From positions 218,672 through 282,671 of the forward strand of contig NZ_JANQBB010000008.1 in assembly GCF_024721975.1 (NCBI RefSeq): DNA of 64,000 bases, read 5' to 3'. Both the position numbers and the translations under genes were made by a program. The DNA is from Paenibacillus endoradicis. Its GTDB lineage: Bacteria; Bacillota; Bacilli; Paenibacillales; Paenibacillaceae. The notes beneath the pieces were generated by a model. It was not told the DNA's origin. It saw nothing but the letters and a program-made list of their open reading frames with translations, and ran no database searches. Below are positions 20,507 to 29,946 of the stretch, in pieces; within the stretch, counting starts at the first letter, position 1; every line of letters starts with the position of its first letter.

Positions 20507-22105
20507 GTGGGAATGAAGCGAAAGAAACGGTTAGTTAGTTATTTATTAGTGTGTATGTTAAGCATGTCTATGGGGTTAATTGCAAGTGCAGAGAAATCAA
20601 CGGAAGCTACTCCAGCGTGGGTCTCAAATGAGGTTCAAACATGGAAAGAACTTGATTTATTGCGGGGTGACTCACAAGGTAATCTATTACTTAAAAATGA
20701 AGTTAGTCGAGTGGAGTTCATCACATTTATTAATCGAATCATGAATCATCAGGTTGAAAGTAATAAATTGATTAATGATGTACCTGACGATGCTTGGTAT
20801 GCCTCCGAAATGAAAAAGGCAATAGCCGCAGGTATTATACAAGGCGATGAGAAAGGAAATATGAATCCTACTCAACCATTAACTAGAGAAGAAGCAGCCT
20901 TAATTCTTACTCGTATATTCCAATTGAGCAGCTCTAAGGTTGAGACTCAAACCTTCCAAGATCATGACTACATTTCAGCATGGGCTAAGGATGCAGTATA
21001 TACGCTGAAACATGCAGGTTTTGTAATAGGTAATTCTACTGGTAATTTTGAACCTAAAAAATCAATTACTAGAGCAGAAGCAATCAAAATGATAAATAAT
21101 GTGATGGGTCAATTAATTGCTGATGATAAAGTACATAGTGATATAACTGGTACTAATCTAGTAATTAATACCTCTGGTAGTACACTATCCAATGTTAATT
21201 TAACTGGTAATTTATACATTACAGTTGGTGCCGGAGAAGGCACAATTGTATTAGAAAACGTCAATGTAGCCGGTACTATTTACATCAATGGTAGTGCAAA
21301 GGTAGTTATACGTAATAGTCATGTCGAACAGCTTATTGTAAATCATGCGGATGTTTCTACTACGGTTGAGCTAGATGGTAGCACAACGGTTACTACTATT
21401 ACTTTACAAACAGTTAGTCAGCTAGTTGTAGGTCCACAATCATCCATAGATACGTTAACAGTTAATGCAGCCTCGGTTGTAACAGGAACTGGAGTTATCG
21501 GCAAAGCAGTTATTAATGCAGCAAATGTTAGTCTAAGTCAGACTCCTAAAGTGTTAACTTTAAATGTGAAAGAAGTCATCATTGCTGGAAAAGTTGTAAC
21601 TAAGGAAGAGCTAGAGAATGAGCAAACAGATAATAATACTTCCCCAGGAACAGACACATCTACTCCATCACCTAAAGTAACGAAGCTTTACACTTATGAA
21701 CAATTATTAAGTATCGCTAAGCCAACTGAATCAGAAGCATTAGTGCAACAATATATTAGTTTCCTGCAAGATCCAACCTATACCCCTTCTATAGCGAGTT
21801 CTGCTAGTGAAGTACCAGACTTTACGAATGCGCTTACATTTGTGAACGCTGATTTTGATGTTAAGCCCTCAATCTTCGCCTCATTACGTGGTATCAACAC
21901 TTCAATACTAAATGAGAAACGCACAATATTGTGGATTGGTACAGATGCAGGAGTAACACAAATTAAATTATCTGATAATTCCATGAAAACCTACAACTTA
22001 GAGAATAAGCAATTATCTGATAATCGCGTTTTATTAATTATTGCAGATGGAAGTAAAGGGATATTTGCCATTACCGAAACTGGGGTTTCACATATCTATC
22101 AATAA
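20507..22105 (+). CDS. SLH-anchored surface protein with beta-solenoid and propeller-type repeat
   Basis: 532 aa. A signal peptide (about 1-29) is followed by three SLH domains (about 35-205; the second contains AWYASEMKKAIAAGIIQG) that would bind pyruvylated cell-wall polymer. A Val/Thr/Asn-rich region at about 210-365 looks like a right-handed beta-solenoid, followed by a Ser/Thr/Pro linker. The C-terminal segment holds Reg_prop/propeller-like units (LWIGTDAGVTQIKL and GIFAITETGVSHIY). The GTG start has GAGGAGGA six bases upstream. It lies 18 bp before the 857-aa secreted protein, which starts with the same kind of repeat, so the pair may form one surface complex. Confidence 0.85.
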   Translation: MGMKRKKRLVSYLLVCMLSMSMGLIASAEKSTEATPAWVSNEVQTWKELDLLRGDSQGNLLLKNEVSRVEFITFINRIMNHQVESNKLINDVPDDAWYASEMKKAIAAGIIQGDEKGNMNPTQPLTREEAALILTRIFQLSSSKVETQTFQDHDYISAWAKDAVYTLKHAGFVIGNSTGNFEPKKSITRAEAIKMINNVMGQLIADDKVHSDITGTNLVINTSGSTLSNVNLTGNLYITVGAGEGTIVLENVNVAGTIYINGSAKVVIRNSHVEQLIVNHADVSTTVELDGSTTVTTITLQTVSQLVVGPQSSIDTLTVNAASVVTGTGVIGKAVINAANVSLSQTPKVLTLNVKEVIIAGKVVTKEELENEQTDNNTSPGTDTSTPSPKVTKLYTYEQLLSIAKPTESEALVQQYISFLQDPTYTPSIASSASEVPDFTNALTFVNADFDVKPSIFASLRGINTSILNEKRTILWIGTDAGVTQIKLSDNSMKTYNLENKQLSDNRVLLIIADGSKGIFAITETGVSHIYQ

Positions 22106-22123
22106 GGAAGGGGATATCAATAC

Positions 22124-24697
22124 ATGAATTTCAAAAAAATAATGATCGGTGTAATGTCAACGTCTCTACTTATGAGTGCATTTGCAATGCCAACATTTGC
22201 AGCAAAGCTTCCAGGTGCAAAATATTCAACGGTGCAGTTAGAAGCTGTGCCAACAAAGGAAATGACTTATTATAAGGACGGTTCCACATCTATTCCTACA
22301 GATTTGAAATGGATAACAGATTCTAGCGCATTGAAGTTTCTTCCGCTAAATGTAATAGGTGATGTTACGAGCGTCGTTCTAGATAATGGCGTCTATTGGA
22401 TTGGTACTGAAAATGGATTGCAGCGTGTCAATTTTAGTGAAAGCAACGCAAGTGATATCGTGCAATATTTTGCAGGTCCCCGCTATTTATATGGTGGAGA
22501 TGGTTTGGTTACAGGTTTAGCTAGTGATAATGAGGGCGGTATTTGGGTAAGAAACGCTAGCGGGGTAACACATATTGCAATGCCAAAAAAAACTATGGCT
22601 GAGAAAAATGAGGCATATGAGCGAGTTGTCCAAGATGTTCATGATCGTTATGGCTTAACTTCATATGCAAACTTTAATTTTACAGAAACTGATGGTGATT
22701 TTGATGGAATCAATTATAGTTCAGATACTGGAATATTAGATTCTACTCCAAGTACTTCAGATAATGATGGCTTATGGACAGCGATGTATGGAATAGGTGA
22801 GATTTTCCGTTATGCTGCACTAACTGAGCAATATGGAGCTAGTCCTACTATTGCACAGCAAGCTGAAATCGACGAGGCGAAGGTAGCAGCCATTCGCGCA
22901 ACTAAAGCTGTTTTGCTACTGAGTTATGTTTCTGGCCGTGGCAACGGATTTCCAGCACGTTCTTTCATGCTAACAAGTGAACTTTCTGCTGAAACCACTG
23001 ACGGTACGTATTATGGCCTGCAATCGCGTCAAAATGGCTTCTGGTTCCAACATGTAGTTGGTGAAGATGCGGTTAATCCAAATGGTATTATTCCAAGTAT
23101 GGATATTGAAGGTGAAACACCAATTGGTTACTCTATAGCTCGTGTAACCAAAGATACAATGACTAAAAAGGGATCACGTCTGTTTCCTTCTGGTGGGACA
23201 GATGTAATGAACTATAACGGTATTGCGCTTAGCAATGAGGCAATTGATGCATTAAATGAAACACGTTCTGAGGGAGAGAAACTAGGTACCGATATTTATA
23301 CAATTGTTGAAACCGTAGATGGAGAAGAAGTTCATCAGGTGCTTCCAGTTATTACTACGGTGACAAATAAAGCATCAGCTAAAGAAGATAAAACAACTAA
23401 TGTAGACAATAAGCCATTATTCCAATTAACAGCTCCTGTCTATGAGCAAATTCCAACGTACTTTAATGATTTATTTCCTAGTAGTGTCATTAATAACGAA
23501 GGTAACATTGATATGAACCAAATCGTATACAAAGCGGATACTTCTTCAGATGAAGTAGATGGTCATTATGCATTATTGTACACAGCATATAAGTATCTAA
23601 TCGGTGATACTGATGATGCTGAATTGTTAGAGTTGAAGTCCTATGTTGAGAAGAGTACTCATCACTTGACGGAGTTAATTCTGAACAATGATCATTATTA
23701 CGTAGAAGATGCAACTGGAAAAGCTACACAGTGGTCTAGATGGATTTCTCAATATTTCAATGACGGTATTGGCTCTATGAAAGAAAATGAACTATGGAAA
23801 TATCGTGTTGGTGTTGATGAGAATGGCGATGATGCACTGTCCTATGGTTATGAGGATGGTCCATTGAATGTTCTTCAGATTATGTCATTCCTCAAAGCGG
23901 CAATTGTGATCACTGAAAATAGTACACTGTATTCAGATGCTACGGAGAAATATAAAGTTGCCTATGAGCTTGCGTTCAATGGAAGTTATAGTACAGAAGC
24001 TCCGTATGTGAATGGTAAAGGTTATATTAATATTGCTCAGGAATATATTGAGCGTCGCTTAATTCGTCAAGCAACGAGTGCTTACTCTATCAATGGTAAT
24101 CAAGTTGTGAGTCCTGATACTTGGGATATCAATAATTATACTGGCGAAATGGAAGATGACTCTAATATTAATGCAACTCTTCATAATGATTGGACGCAGT
24201 ATATTAACTATTCCGATGAGGAATTAGGTTGGTTCCCAATATTTGTTCTAGCAACTGCAGAAACAGATCCAGCAAAGCATACAATGATCGCCGATGCGTT
24301 TGATCAATGGTATGAGAATGAGGTTCGTGAAGAGAATCCATTCTACACTTTCCTTTATCAAATTGTACATCCAGAAAAGACTGATGTAGAGCTTGAAGCA
24401 GCTGTACGTTATTTATATCGCTTACCACAATATCTTATTACATTCCCTGTAGAGTGGAATCGTCAGGATGTACTCTACATTGAACCGGGTTATCGCGATG
24501 ACTATGTTCAAACTAACTATGTATTAGCTCCAGATGAAAGAAAAGCAATGAAAAATAACACTAATCCATTTGAAGCTGATGGACAAATGGAGAGCGTAGA
24601 TCCCAACTATAATTACAGTTATGGTGGTTTGGAAGTAGGTTTTACCTTTACTATTCCATATTGGTTAGGTCGTTATTTTGAAATAATTAAAGAATAA
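22124..24697 (+). CDS. large secreted protein: propeller repeats plus helical-barrel-like domain, function unknown
   Basis: 857 aa with a signal peptide (about 1-27, ending PTFAAK). Residues about 60-165 hold Reg_prop-like repeats (VYWIGTENGLQRVNF, GGIWVRNASGVTHIAM). The remaining ~650 residues are mostly helical with motifs suggesting an alpha/alpha-barrel carbohydrate-active enzyme: NDGLWTAMYGIGEIFRYA, GRGNGFPARSF, DTSSDEVDGHYALLY, ATQWSRWIS, GPLNVLQIMSFLKAA and DEELGWFPIF. I cannot assign a GH or PL family. The acidic DTSSDE segment is a candidate active site. It is second in an operon with the SLH protein and is followed by a terminator and then a sugar importer, so a role in cutting or binding an extracellular glycan is inferred. 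Confidence 0.7.
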   Translation: MNFKKIMIGVMSTSLLMSAFAMPTFAAKLPGAKYSTVQLEAVPTKEMTYYKDGSTSIPTDLKWITDSSALKFLPLNVIGDVTSVVLDNGVYWIGTENGLQRVNFSESNASDIVQYFAGPRYLYGGDGLVTGLASDNEGGIWVRNASGVTHIAMPKKTMAEKNEAYERVVQDVHDRYGLTSYANFNFTETDGDFDGINYSSDTGILDSTPSTSDNDGLWTAMYGIGEIFRYAALTEQYGASPTIAQQAEIDEAKVAAIRATKAVLLLSYVSGRGNGFPARSFMLTSELSAETTDGTYYGLQSRQNGFWFQHVVGEDAVNPNGIIPSMDIEGETPIGYSIARVTKDTMTKKGSRLFPSGGTDVMNYNGIALSNEAIDALNETRSEGEKLGTDIYTIVETVDGEEVHQVLPVITTVTNKASAKEDKTTNVDNKPLFQLTAPVYEQIPTYFNDLFPSSVINNEGNIDMNQIVYKADTSSDEVDGHYALLYTAYKYLIGDTDDAELLELKSYVEKSTHHLTELILNNDHYYVEDATGKATQWSRWISQYFNDGIGSMKENELWKYRVGVDENGDDALSYGYEDGPLNVLQIMSFLKAAIVITENSTLYSDATEKYKVAYELAFNGSYSTEAPYVNGKGYINIAQEYIERRLIRQATSAYSINGNQVVSPDTWDINNYTGEMEDDSNINATLHNDWTQYINYSDEELGWFPIFVLATAETDPAKHTMIADAFDQWYENEVREENPFYTFLYQIVHPEKTDVELEAAVRYLYRLPQYLITFPVEWNRQDVLYIEPGYRDDYVQTNYVLAPDERKAMKNNTNPFEADGQMESVDPNYNYSYGGLEVGFTFTIPYWLGRYFEIIKE

Positions 24698-24716
24698 AAC
24701 TAGTTATCTCTAATGG

Positions 24717-24762
24717 TGGCTGATCATTCATATCAAGCATTGTGAATGATCAGCCATTTGTA
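24717..24762 (+). terminator. terminator after the 857-aa protein gene
   Basis: TGGCTGATCATTCA (24717-24730) pairs with TGAATGATCAGCCA (24743-24756), followed by TTTGTA. Confidence 0.8.
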
Positions 24763-24902
24763 TTAAATAGATCTTAAGAAATCAAACATGATAGCTAAAG
24801 TTACAACATAGCTTGCAATTATTGTTTTTTTTATAATAAAAGGGTAGTAAGTAATAGGTTTGTGGAGATAGAGATTGATCATTAAAGGGAGGAAATTCAA
24901 TT

Positions 24903-26255
24903 ATGAAATTCAGTTCATTTAAGTCCATCGTTTCGTTCATTCTTCTGGTAACTGTACTTATTATGGTAGCCGCTTGTTCTAACGGAAATAGCAACCTTAA
25001 TGCAGGAAATACTAATAAGGAAGAAACAAGCACACCAGTAACAAGTAAAGATAGTAGCGGAGAAAAAATTAAATTAACTTTCCAAAATGCTTATCCAGAT
25101 GAGACTAATATTCAGCATCGTGTCATGAAGCAAATCGTTGAAAATTACATGGACGAAAACCCAAACATTACAATTGTGTTGGATTCATTAAATACAGACC
25201 AACAAAAAATCAAACTAAAAACACAAGCAGCTTCCGACAGCATGCCGGATATTACAGTAGTGAATGCAAGTGCTCAAATGGAGCCATTCGTATCAGCTAA
25301 CAAGCTAGCTCCACTCAATGACATATTGGAAATCGATGGTCTGGGTGACAGTTTTCAACAAGGGATTTTAGATTATTTCACTTTTGACGATCAAGTTTAT
25401 GCATTACCTGATGGAAATAATGTTGCAGTTGTGTATTATAACAAAACATTGTTTGAACAAGCAGGTGTATCAATTCCAACTACCTTTGATGAATTAATAG
25501 CAGCAGTTGAAACCTTTAAATCACAAAATATTATTCCAATGGCTGTTGGTGAAAAGGAAACATGGACGGGATCGTATCTATTTATGAATATTGTACTTAG
25601 ACTAGCTGGTCCTGGTTATTTGGCAGACGTTATGAATGGAACGAAAACCTTTAATGATCCAGCATTCGTTGAATCAATTTCGAAAATGGAGCAATTAGTG
25701 CAAATAGGTGCCTTTCAAGAAGGAGCGACATCGTATGACTACGATATGGCTAGCAGCTTATTTACGACAGGTCAAGCAGCTATGTACTTTATGGGAACAT
25801 GGGCCACAGCTGAAATTGAGGATGCAGGTATTGCAGATGAAGTAGGAGTATTTGCTTTTCCAACTGTAGATGGGCAGGGGGATATTAATGAGTATATGTT
25901 AGGGCCGGGTACAGCCTTTGCTCTTGCAGCTAATTCTCCTCACTTAGAAGAAGCTAAAGTGTTTTTACATTATTACATGAAGAACTATCCAATCGTTGCA
26001 TTCGATATGAAAAATGCAGTTGGATTAGCACAAGATGTTGAAGGTGACTTCGCGTCGGCAGGATACTCTCAGCTTTCGATCGAGGTTCTAGATTTATTCA
26101 AAAGTGTATCAGGCGGTGATATTGCATTTGACAGTACATTGGATGCAAGTACAACACAAACACATTTGAATAGTATACAAAACGTATTTGTTTCAGAAGT
26201 TATTTCAGAGGATGTAGCTGCAGAACATCAAGCAGCATTTGAAGAAAATAATTAA
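24903..26255 (+). CDS. CUT1 sugar ABC transporter substrate-binding lipoprotein
   Basis: 450 aa, lipobox VAAC with lipidated C25, then an Asn/Thr-rich linker and a solute-binding fold (DMPDITVVNASAQ-like region, ALPDGNNVAVVYYNKTLF). GGGAGG precedes the ATG. It is the first gene of a run importer - kinase/regulator - sugar kinase - GH4, so the ligand is probably a di- or oligosaccharide whose phospho-form is cut by the GH4 enzyme. Confidence 0.92.
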   Translation: MKFSSFKSIVSFILLVTVLIMVAACSNGNSNLNAGNTNKEETSTPVTSKDSSGEKIKLTFQNAYPDETNIQHRVMKQIVENYMDENPNITIVLDSLNTDQQKIKLKTQAASDSMPDITVVNASAQMEPFVSANKLAPLNDILEIDGLGDSFQQGILDYFTFDDQVYALPDGNNVAVVYYNKTLFEQAGVSIPTTFDELIAAVETFKSQNIIPMAVGEKETWTGSYLFMNIVLRLAGPGYLADVMNGTKTFNDPAFVESISKMEQLVQIGAFQEGATSYDYDMASSLFTTGQAAMYFMGTWATAEIEDAGIADEVGVFAFPTVDGQGDINEYMLGPGTAFALAANSPHLEEAKVFLHYYMKNYPIVAFDMKNAVGLAQDVEGDFASAGYSQLSIEVLDLFKSVSGGDIAFDSTLDASTTQTHLNSIQNVFVSEVISEDVAAEHQAAFEENN

Positions 26256-26298
26256 ACTGCTGAGCTAGTAATCTGCTCTCAAGATGGAGGAAAACAAA

Positions 26299-27189
26299 TT
26301 GAGCTTAATGAAAATATCTTGGAGAGCGCTAGCAATCTTTGTCTTACCTTGTTTAATACTCTATCTTTGTATTGTATTTGTTCCAATTCTGATTTCAATT
26401 TATTATTCTTTCTATGATTGGAATGGAATTGGAGAAGCACATTTCGTCGGCATTTCGAACTATATTGAAATGCTGACGAAAGACAAAGTATTCTGGCCCT
26501 CCTTTATGCGAACGATTTGGTATGCTGTGTTTTCTATGATTCAAATTCCAGTTGCATTGTTACTTGCTGTGTGGTTGCGACGATATGTAAAAAAACCTAA
26601 TTTCTTAGTCTCTAGCTACTTCTTACCGGTTATTTTATCAGTTGTTGTAATTGGTCAGTTATGGAAAAATATCTACAATCCTGCTTCAATGGGGGGATTA
26701 TTGAATAACATTTTGATTAGTGTTGGACTTGAGGAATGGTCTAAAGCTTGGCTGTCCGATCCAGATGTTGCGATATTTGCAGTGATTTTCGTTTCGTTAT
26801 GGCAGTATCTAGGATATCATTTGCTGATCCAATTTACAGGTATTCAAAATATCCCGACAGAAATCTATGAAGCAGCTAGAATTGATGGGGCTGAGGGATG
26901 GAAATCTGATAAATATATTACATTTCCGCTAGTTGTACCTGTATTCAAAATCTCCCTTGTATTAGCGATCATTGGATCATTAAAAACTTTAGATATGGTA
27001 CTTGTTATGACCGGAGGCGGTCCGGGTAATGCTACCCAAGTTATTTCAAGTCATATGTATAAAATTACTTTTCTATCTATGGAGTATGGTTATGGTAGTA
27101 CTATTTCTGTATTTTTAATTGTAGCTTGCTTATTATCTACTCTATTACTAAATGGACTATTTAAAAAATCGGAGGATGCGATTCAATAA
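26299..27189 (+). CDS. CUT1 ABC transporter permease (MalF-like)
   Basis: 296 aa, six hydrophobic segments, EAA loop EAARIDGAEGWKSDKYI. The start is set to TTG 26299, eight bases after GGAGG; the ATG at 26284 lies upstream of that site and cannot use it. Confidence 0.9.
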   Translation: MSLMKISWRALAIFVLPCLILYLCIVFVPILISIYYSFYDWNGIGEAHFVGISNYIEMLTKDKVFWPSFMRTIWYAVFSMIQIPVALLLAVWLRRYVKKPNFLVSSYFLPVILSVVVIGQLWKNIYNPASMGGLLNNILISVGLEEWSKAWLSDPDVAIFAVIFVSLWQYLGYHLLIQFTGIQNIPTEIYEAARIDGAEGWKSDKYITFPLVVPVFKISLVLAIIGSLKTLDMVLVMTGGGPGNATQVISSHMYKITFLSMEYGYGSTISVFLIVACLLSTLLLNGLFKKSEDAIQ

Positions 27190-27247
27190 ATGAAATCTAA
27201 ATCTACGATGAAAGTCTATTACGATTAGAATAGAGAGGAGTAAGAAT

Positions 27248-28075
27248 ATGTGGAGTAAATTTTCAGCTTTAGGTGTGAAAATTGTGTTTGGCATGTTGTT
27301 CATCACGCAAGTATATCCTCTCATTTGGTTAGTATTGTATTCATTCAAAACAAAAGATGAAATATTGACGGGGAAATTTCTGTCACTACCTAAAAAATTT
27401 ATGTGGAGTAACTATAGTAACGCACTCGAGGCAGGTCATTATGTACGTTATTTGATGAATAGCTTAATGATTGCGTTAATAACTATCGTCATCACATTAA
27501 TATTAAGTGCGATGGTTGCCTACGTAATAACTAGGTTCAAGTGGAAATTTAGTAAGCTAGTGATGCTAGTATTTATGATTGGTATTATGATTCCAATGCA
27601 ATCTACACTATTGCCGTTAATGATTATGTTTAAGAAAATTCATATTTTGGATACACATTTATCTTTAATTTTACCGTATGTTGCCTTTGCTATACCTGTA
27701 GCTATTTTTATTTTAAGTGGGTTTTTCAAGACATTACCAAGAGAATTAGAAGAATCCTCATCTATTGATGGTGCTTCTATCTATCTAACTTTTTTTAGAA
27801 TAATATTACCAGTCATCATTCCGCCGCTTACGACGGTTACTATTTTAACCTTTATTGACGTTTGGAATGAATATGTTCTTGCTTCTACTTTTATATCGTC
27901 TATCGATTTGAAAACATTACCTTTTGGTATTTATAGCTTCTTTAGTCAACATTCGACCAACTATGGAATCATAGGAGCTTATTTAATACTTGGTATGCTA
28001 CCTGTTATGTGTGTATATTTTTTCTTGTCGCAAAAAATTACAGAAGGAATGGTTGCTGGTGCAATTAAAGGCTAA
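27248..28075 (+). CDS. CUT1 ABC transporter permease (MalG-like)
   Basis: 275 aa, six hydrophobic segments, EAA-type loop EESSSIDGASIYLTFFRI, C-terminus EGMVAGAIKG. GAGGAG precedes the ATG. Partner of the 26299 permease; no ATPase gene follows. Confidence 0.92.
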   Translation: MWSKFSALGVKIVFGMLFITQVYPLIWLVLYSFKTKDEILTGKFLSLPKKFMWSNYSNALEAGHYVRYLMNSLMIALITIVITLILSAMVAYVITRFKWKFSKLVMLVFMIGIMIPMQSTLLPLMIMFKKIHILDTHLSLILPYVAFAIPVAIFILSGFFKTLPRELEESSSIDGASIYLTFFRIILPVIIPPLTTVTILTFIDVWNEYVLASTFISSIDLKTLPFGIYSFFSQHSTNYGIIGAYLILGMLPVMCVYFFLSQKITEGMVAGAIKG

Positions 28076-28090
28076 TATAATTCATGGTAT

Positions 28091-28130
28091 ATTACGTATA
28101 AATAAACTATATTAGGTATAAATAAATTAT
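28091..28130 (+). repeat. tandem 20-bp direct repeat before the histidine kinase gene
   Basis: ATTACGTATAAATAAACTAT (28091-28110) is repeated as 28111-28130 with two changes (C to G, C to T), immediately before the kinase ribosome site. The exact 20-bp period equals that of the direct repeats in the two conserved promoter blocks, which suggests a binding site for an AraC-type regulator, perhaps autoregulatory. Confidence 0.55.
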
Positions 28131-28144
28131 AGAAGGTACCTACT

Positions 28145-29935
28145 ATGATGAGGAAAATATCGTTTCGTACATTCGGTTCCCGTATATTTATAATATTTTT
28201 ATTTAGTTTCATTGGTATTTCTATTATTTTATCTTTTATTTATTATCAGGTAACATCGAAGCAATTAGAAGATACCATAAGTGATGCTGCAATGAAAAAT
28301 GTAAAGCAAGCAAGTGAACATATTGATTTATTGCTGCAGGGATATGAAAGCTTGAGTAAATCTATTATTACGAATACAGATATTCAAAATCTAGTAGGAA
28401 AACATAGTAATAATTCGGCAGTTAAGGCTATCAATGATCGCACGATAACGAATGCAATTGGTGCCATCTATTATGCTTGGGAAGATGTTATAAGCATACA
28501 TGTCCTGAGTAATGACGGAGCAGCTTATAGCTATGGGGCGTTAACACAAGTTGTAAATCCGAATTACATGACTTTAGATTGGTATAAGCAGCTGCAACAC
28601 TCTGAAGGTGAAACGGTTTGGTTTGGAATGGAAACGGATTCCTTGATTGATACGAGCCGCAAGGGAGAAGTGTTTGCATTTGGAAGAAAGCTATATAATT
28701 TAACTCGTACTGAATCTGTGGGAGTCGTAATTATTGAGATGAGGACAAATATTCTGCAAAATATATTGCAGAACGCAAATATAACAGAATACACTGAAAC
28801 TTATCTAGTGGAGCAAGGTATTATCAAGGGCGGTAGAAACTCACAATTATTTCAGCAGGTTGCAGTAGGATTAGAGTCAGCAACAAGTGTAGGGAAAATG
28901 AAAAGAGTAGATGATCATTTTATTGTTAGATATCCTCAAAATATTAATGATTGGGAATTAGTAAGCTTAACCGAATCATCGATAATAAAGATAGAAATTG
29001 TACAGTTCAGACAATACTTCATGATTATTACGTTATCTTTAGTCATTTTATCTATGATATTCGCAATCTTAATTTCGGTACATGTTACGTCTCCTTTTAA
29101 GAAGCTACGTATATATATGCGTAAAGTGACATTAGGAAACTTTGAAGAAATACCAATTATGAATTCGTATGTAGAATTAGAATCATTAACAGGTGCCTAC
29201 AATCAGATGGTACGTAAACTAGATGAATTATTCGTTCAAATGCGAGAAATGACTGAAAGTGAACGAATTGCTCAAATTCATGCCCTGCAATCTCAAATCA
29301 ATCCTCATTTCTTATACAATACATTAGATATGATTTATTGGACACTAGACGAAGGAGAGAATGAAAAATTAGGAGAGATCGTTTTAGCTTTGTCTAGCAT
29401 GTTTCGCTATAGTAGCAATTGGGAAAATCATGCAGATGTGACCTTGCGTGAGGAATTGGAACAAATTAAAGCTTATGCTTTAATTACTCAAATGAGATTT
29501 GGAGAGAAGTTAGTATTTGACTGGAAGATTGATCCCGATGTGCTTGATGTGTGTATTCCCAAAATGTCACTGCAGCCAATTGTTGAAAATGCTGTTATTC
29601 ATGGTGTTGGTGAAGGTGGGGGGGAAATTAAAATTGCTGCATATTTGCTAGATTCTGTTGTACATATTTCAATTACAGATCATGGCAAAGGAATGGATCA
29701 AGCTACACTAGAAAGATTAAATGCTCTTTTTACTCAAGCTGAAGTGAAGATTGATTCATCAGAAAATTCCTTGAAAGTAGGAATAGGTTTGGTAAATGTC
29801 CATAAACGTATCGTTTACCGCTATGGAATGAAGTATGGTTTGTCTATTACATCTTCAGGTCTAAACAGTGGTTCTATTGTTATTTTCACGTTACCGTATC
29901 AAAGTACACAACATACAATGATGAGGTTAGAATAG
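28145..29935 (+). CDS. YesM-type sensor histidine kinase
   Basis: 596 aa. TM1 lies at about 12-34, an extracellular sensor domain spans about 35-285, TM2 about 292-316, then HAMP, QINPHFLYNTLD with H388, and HATPase_c (PIVENAVIHGVG, DHGKGM). It is followed after 11 bp by its response regulator and lies in the importer operon. It probably senses the transported sugar and adjusts expression of the importer and catabolic genes. Confidence 0.93.
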   Translation: MMRKISFRTFGSRIFIIFLFSFIGISIILSFIYYQVTSKQLEDTISDAAMKNVKQASEHIDLLLQGYESLSKSIITNTDIQNLVGKHSNNSAVKAINDRTITNAIGAIYYAWEDVISIHVLSNDGAAYSYGALTQVVNPNYMTLDWYKQLQHSEGETVWFGMETDSLIDTSRKGEVFAFGRKLYNLTRTESVGVVIIEMRTNILQNILQNANITEYTETYLVEQGIIKGGRNSQLFQQVAVGLESATSVGKMKRVDDHFIVRYPQNINDWELVSLTESSIIKIEIVQFRQYFMIITLSLVILSMIFAILISVHVTSPFKKLRIYMRKVTLGNFEEIPIMNSYVELESLTGAYNQMVRKLDELFVQMREMTESERIAQIHALQSQINPHFLYNTLDMIYWTLDEGENEKLGEIVLALSSMFRYSSNWENHADVTLREELEQIKAYALITQMRFGEKLVFDWKIDPDVLDVCIPKMSLQPIVENAVIHGVGEGGGEIKIAAYLLDSVVHISITDHGKGMDQATLERLNALFTQAEVKIDSSENSLKVGIGLVNVHKRIVYRYGMKYGLSITSSGLNSGSIVIFTLPYQSTQHTMMRLE

Positions 29936-29946
29936 GGGGAATTGCT

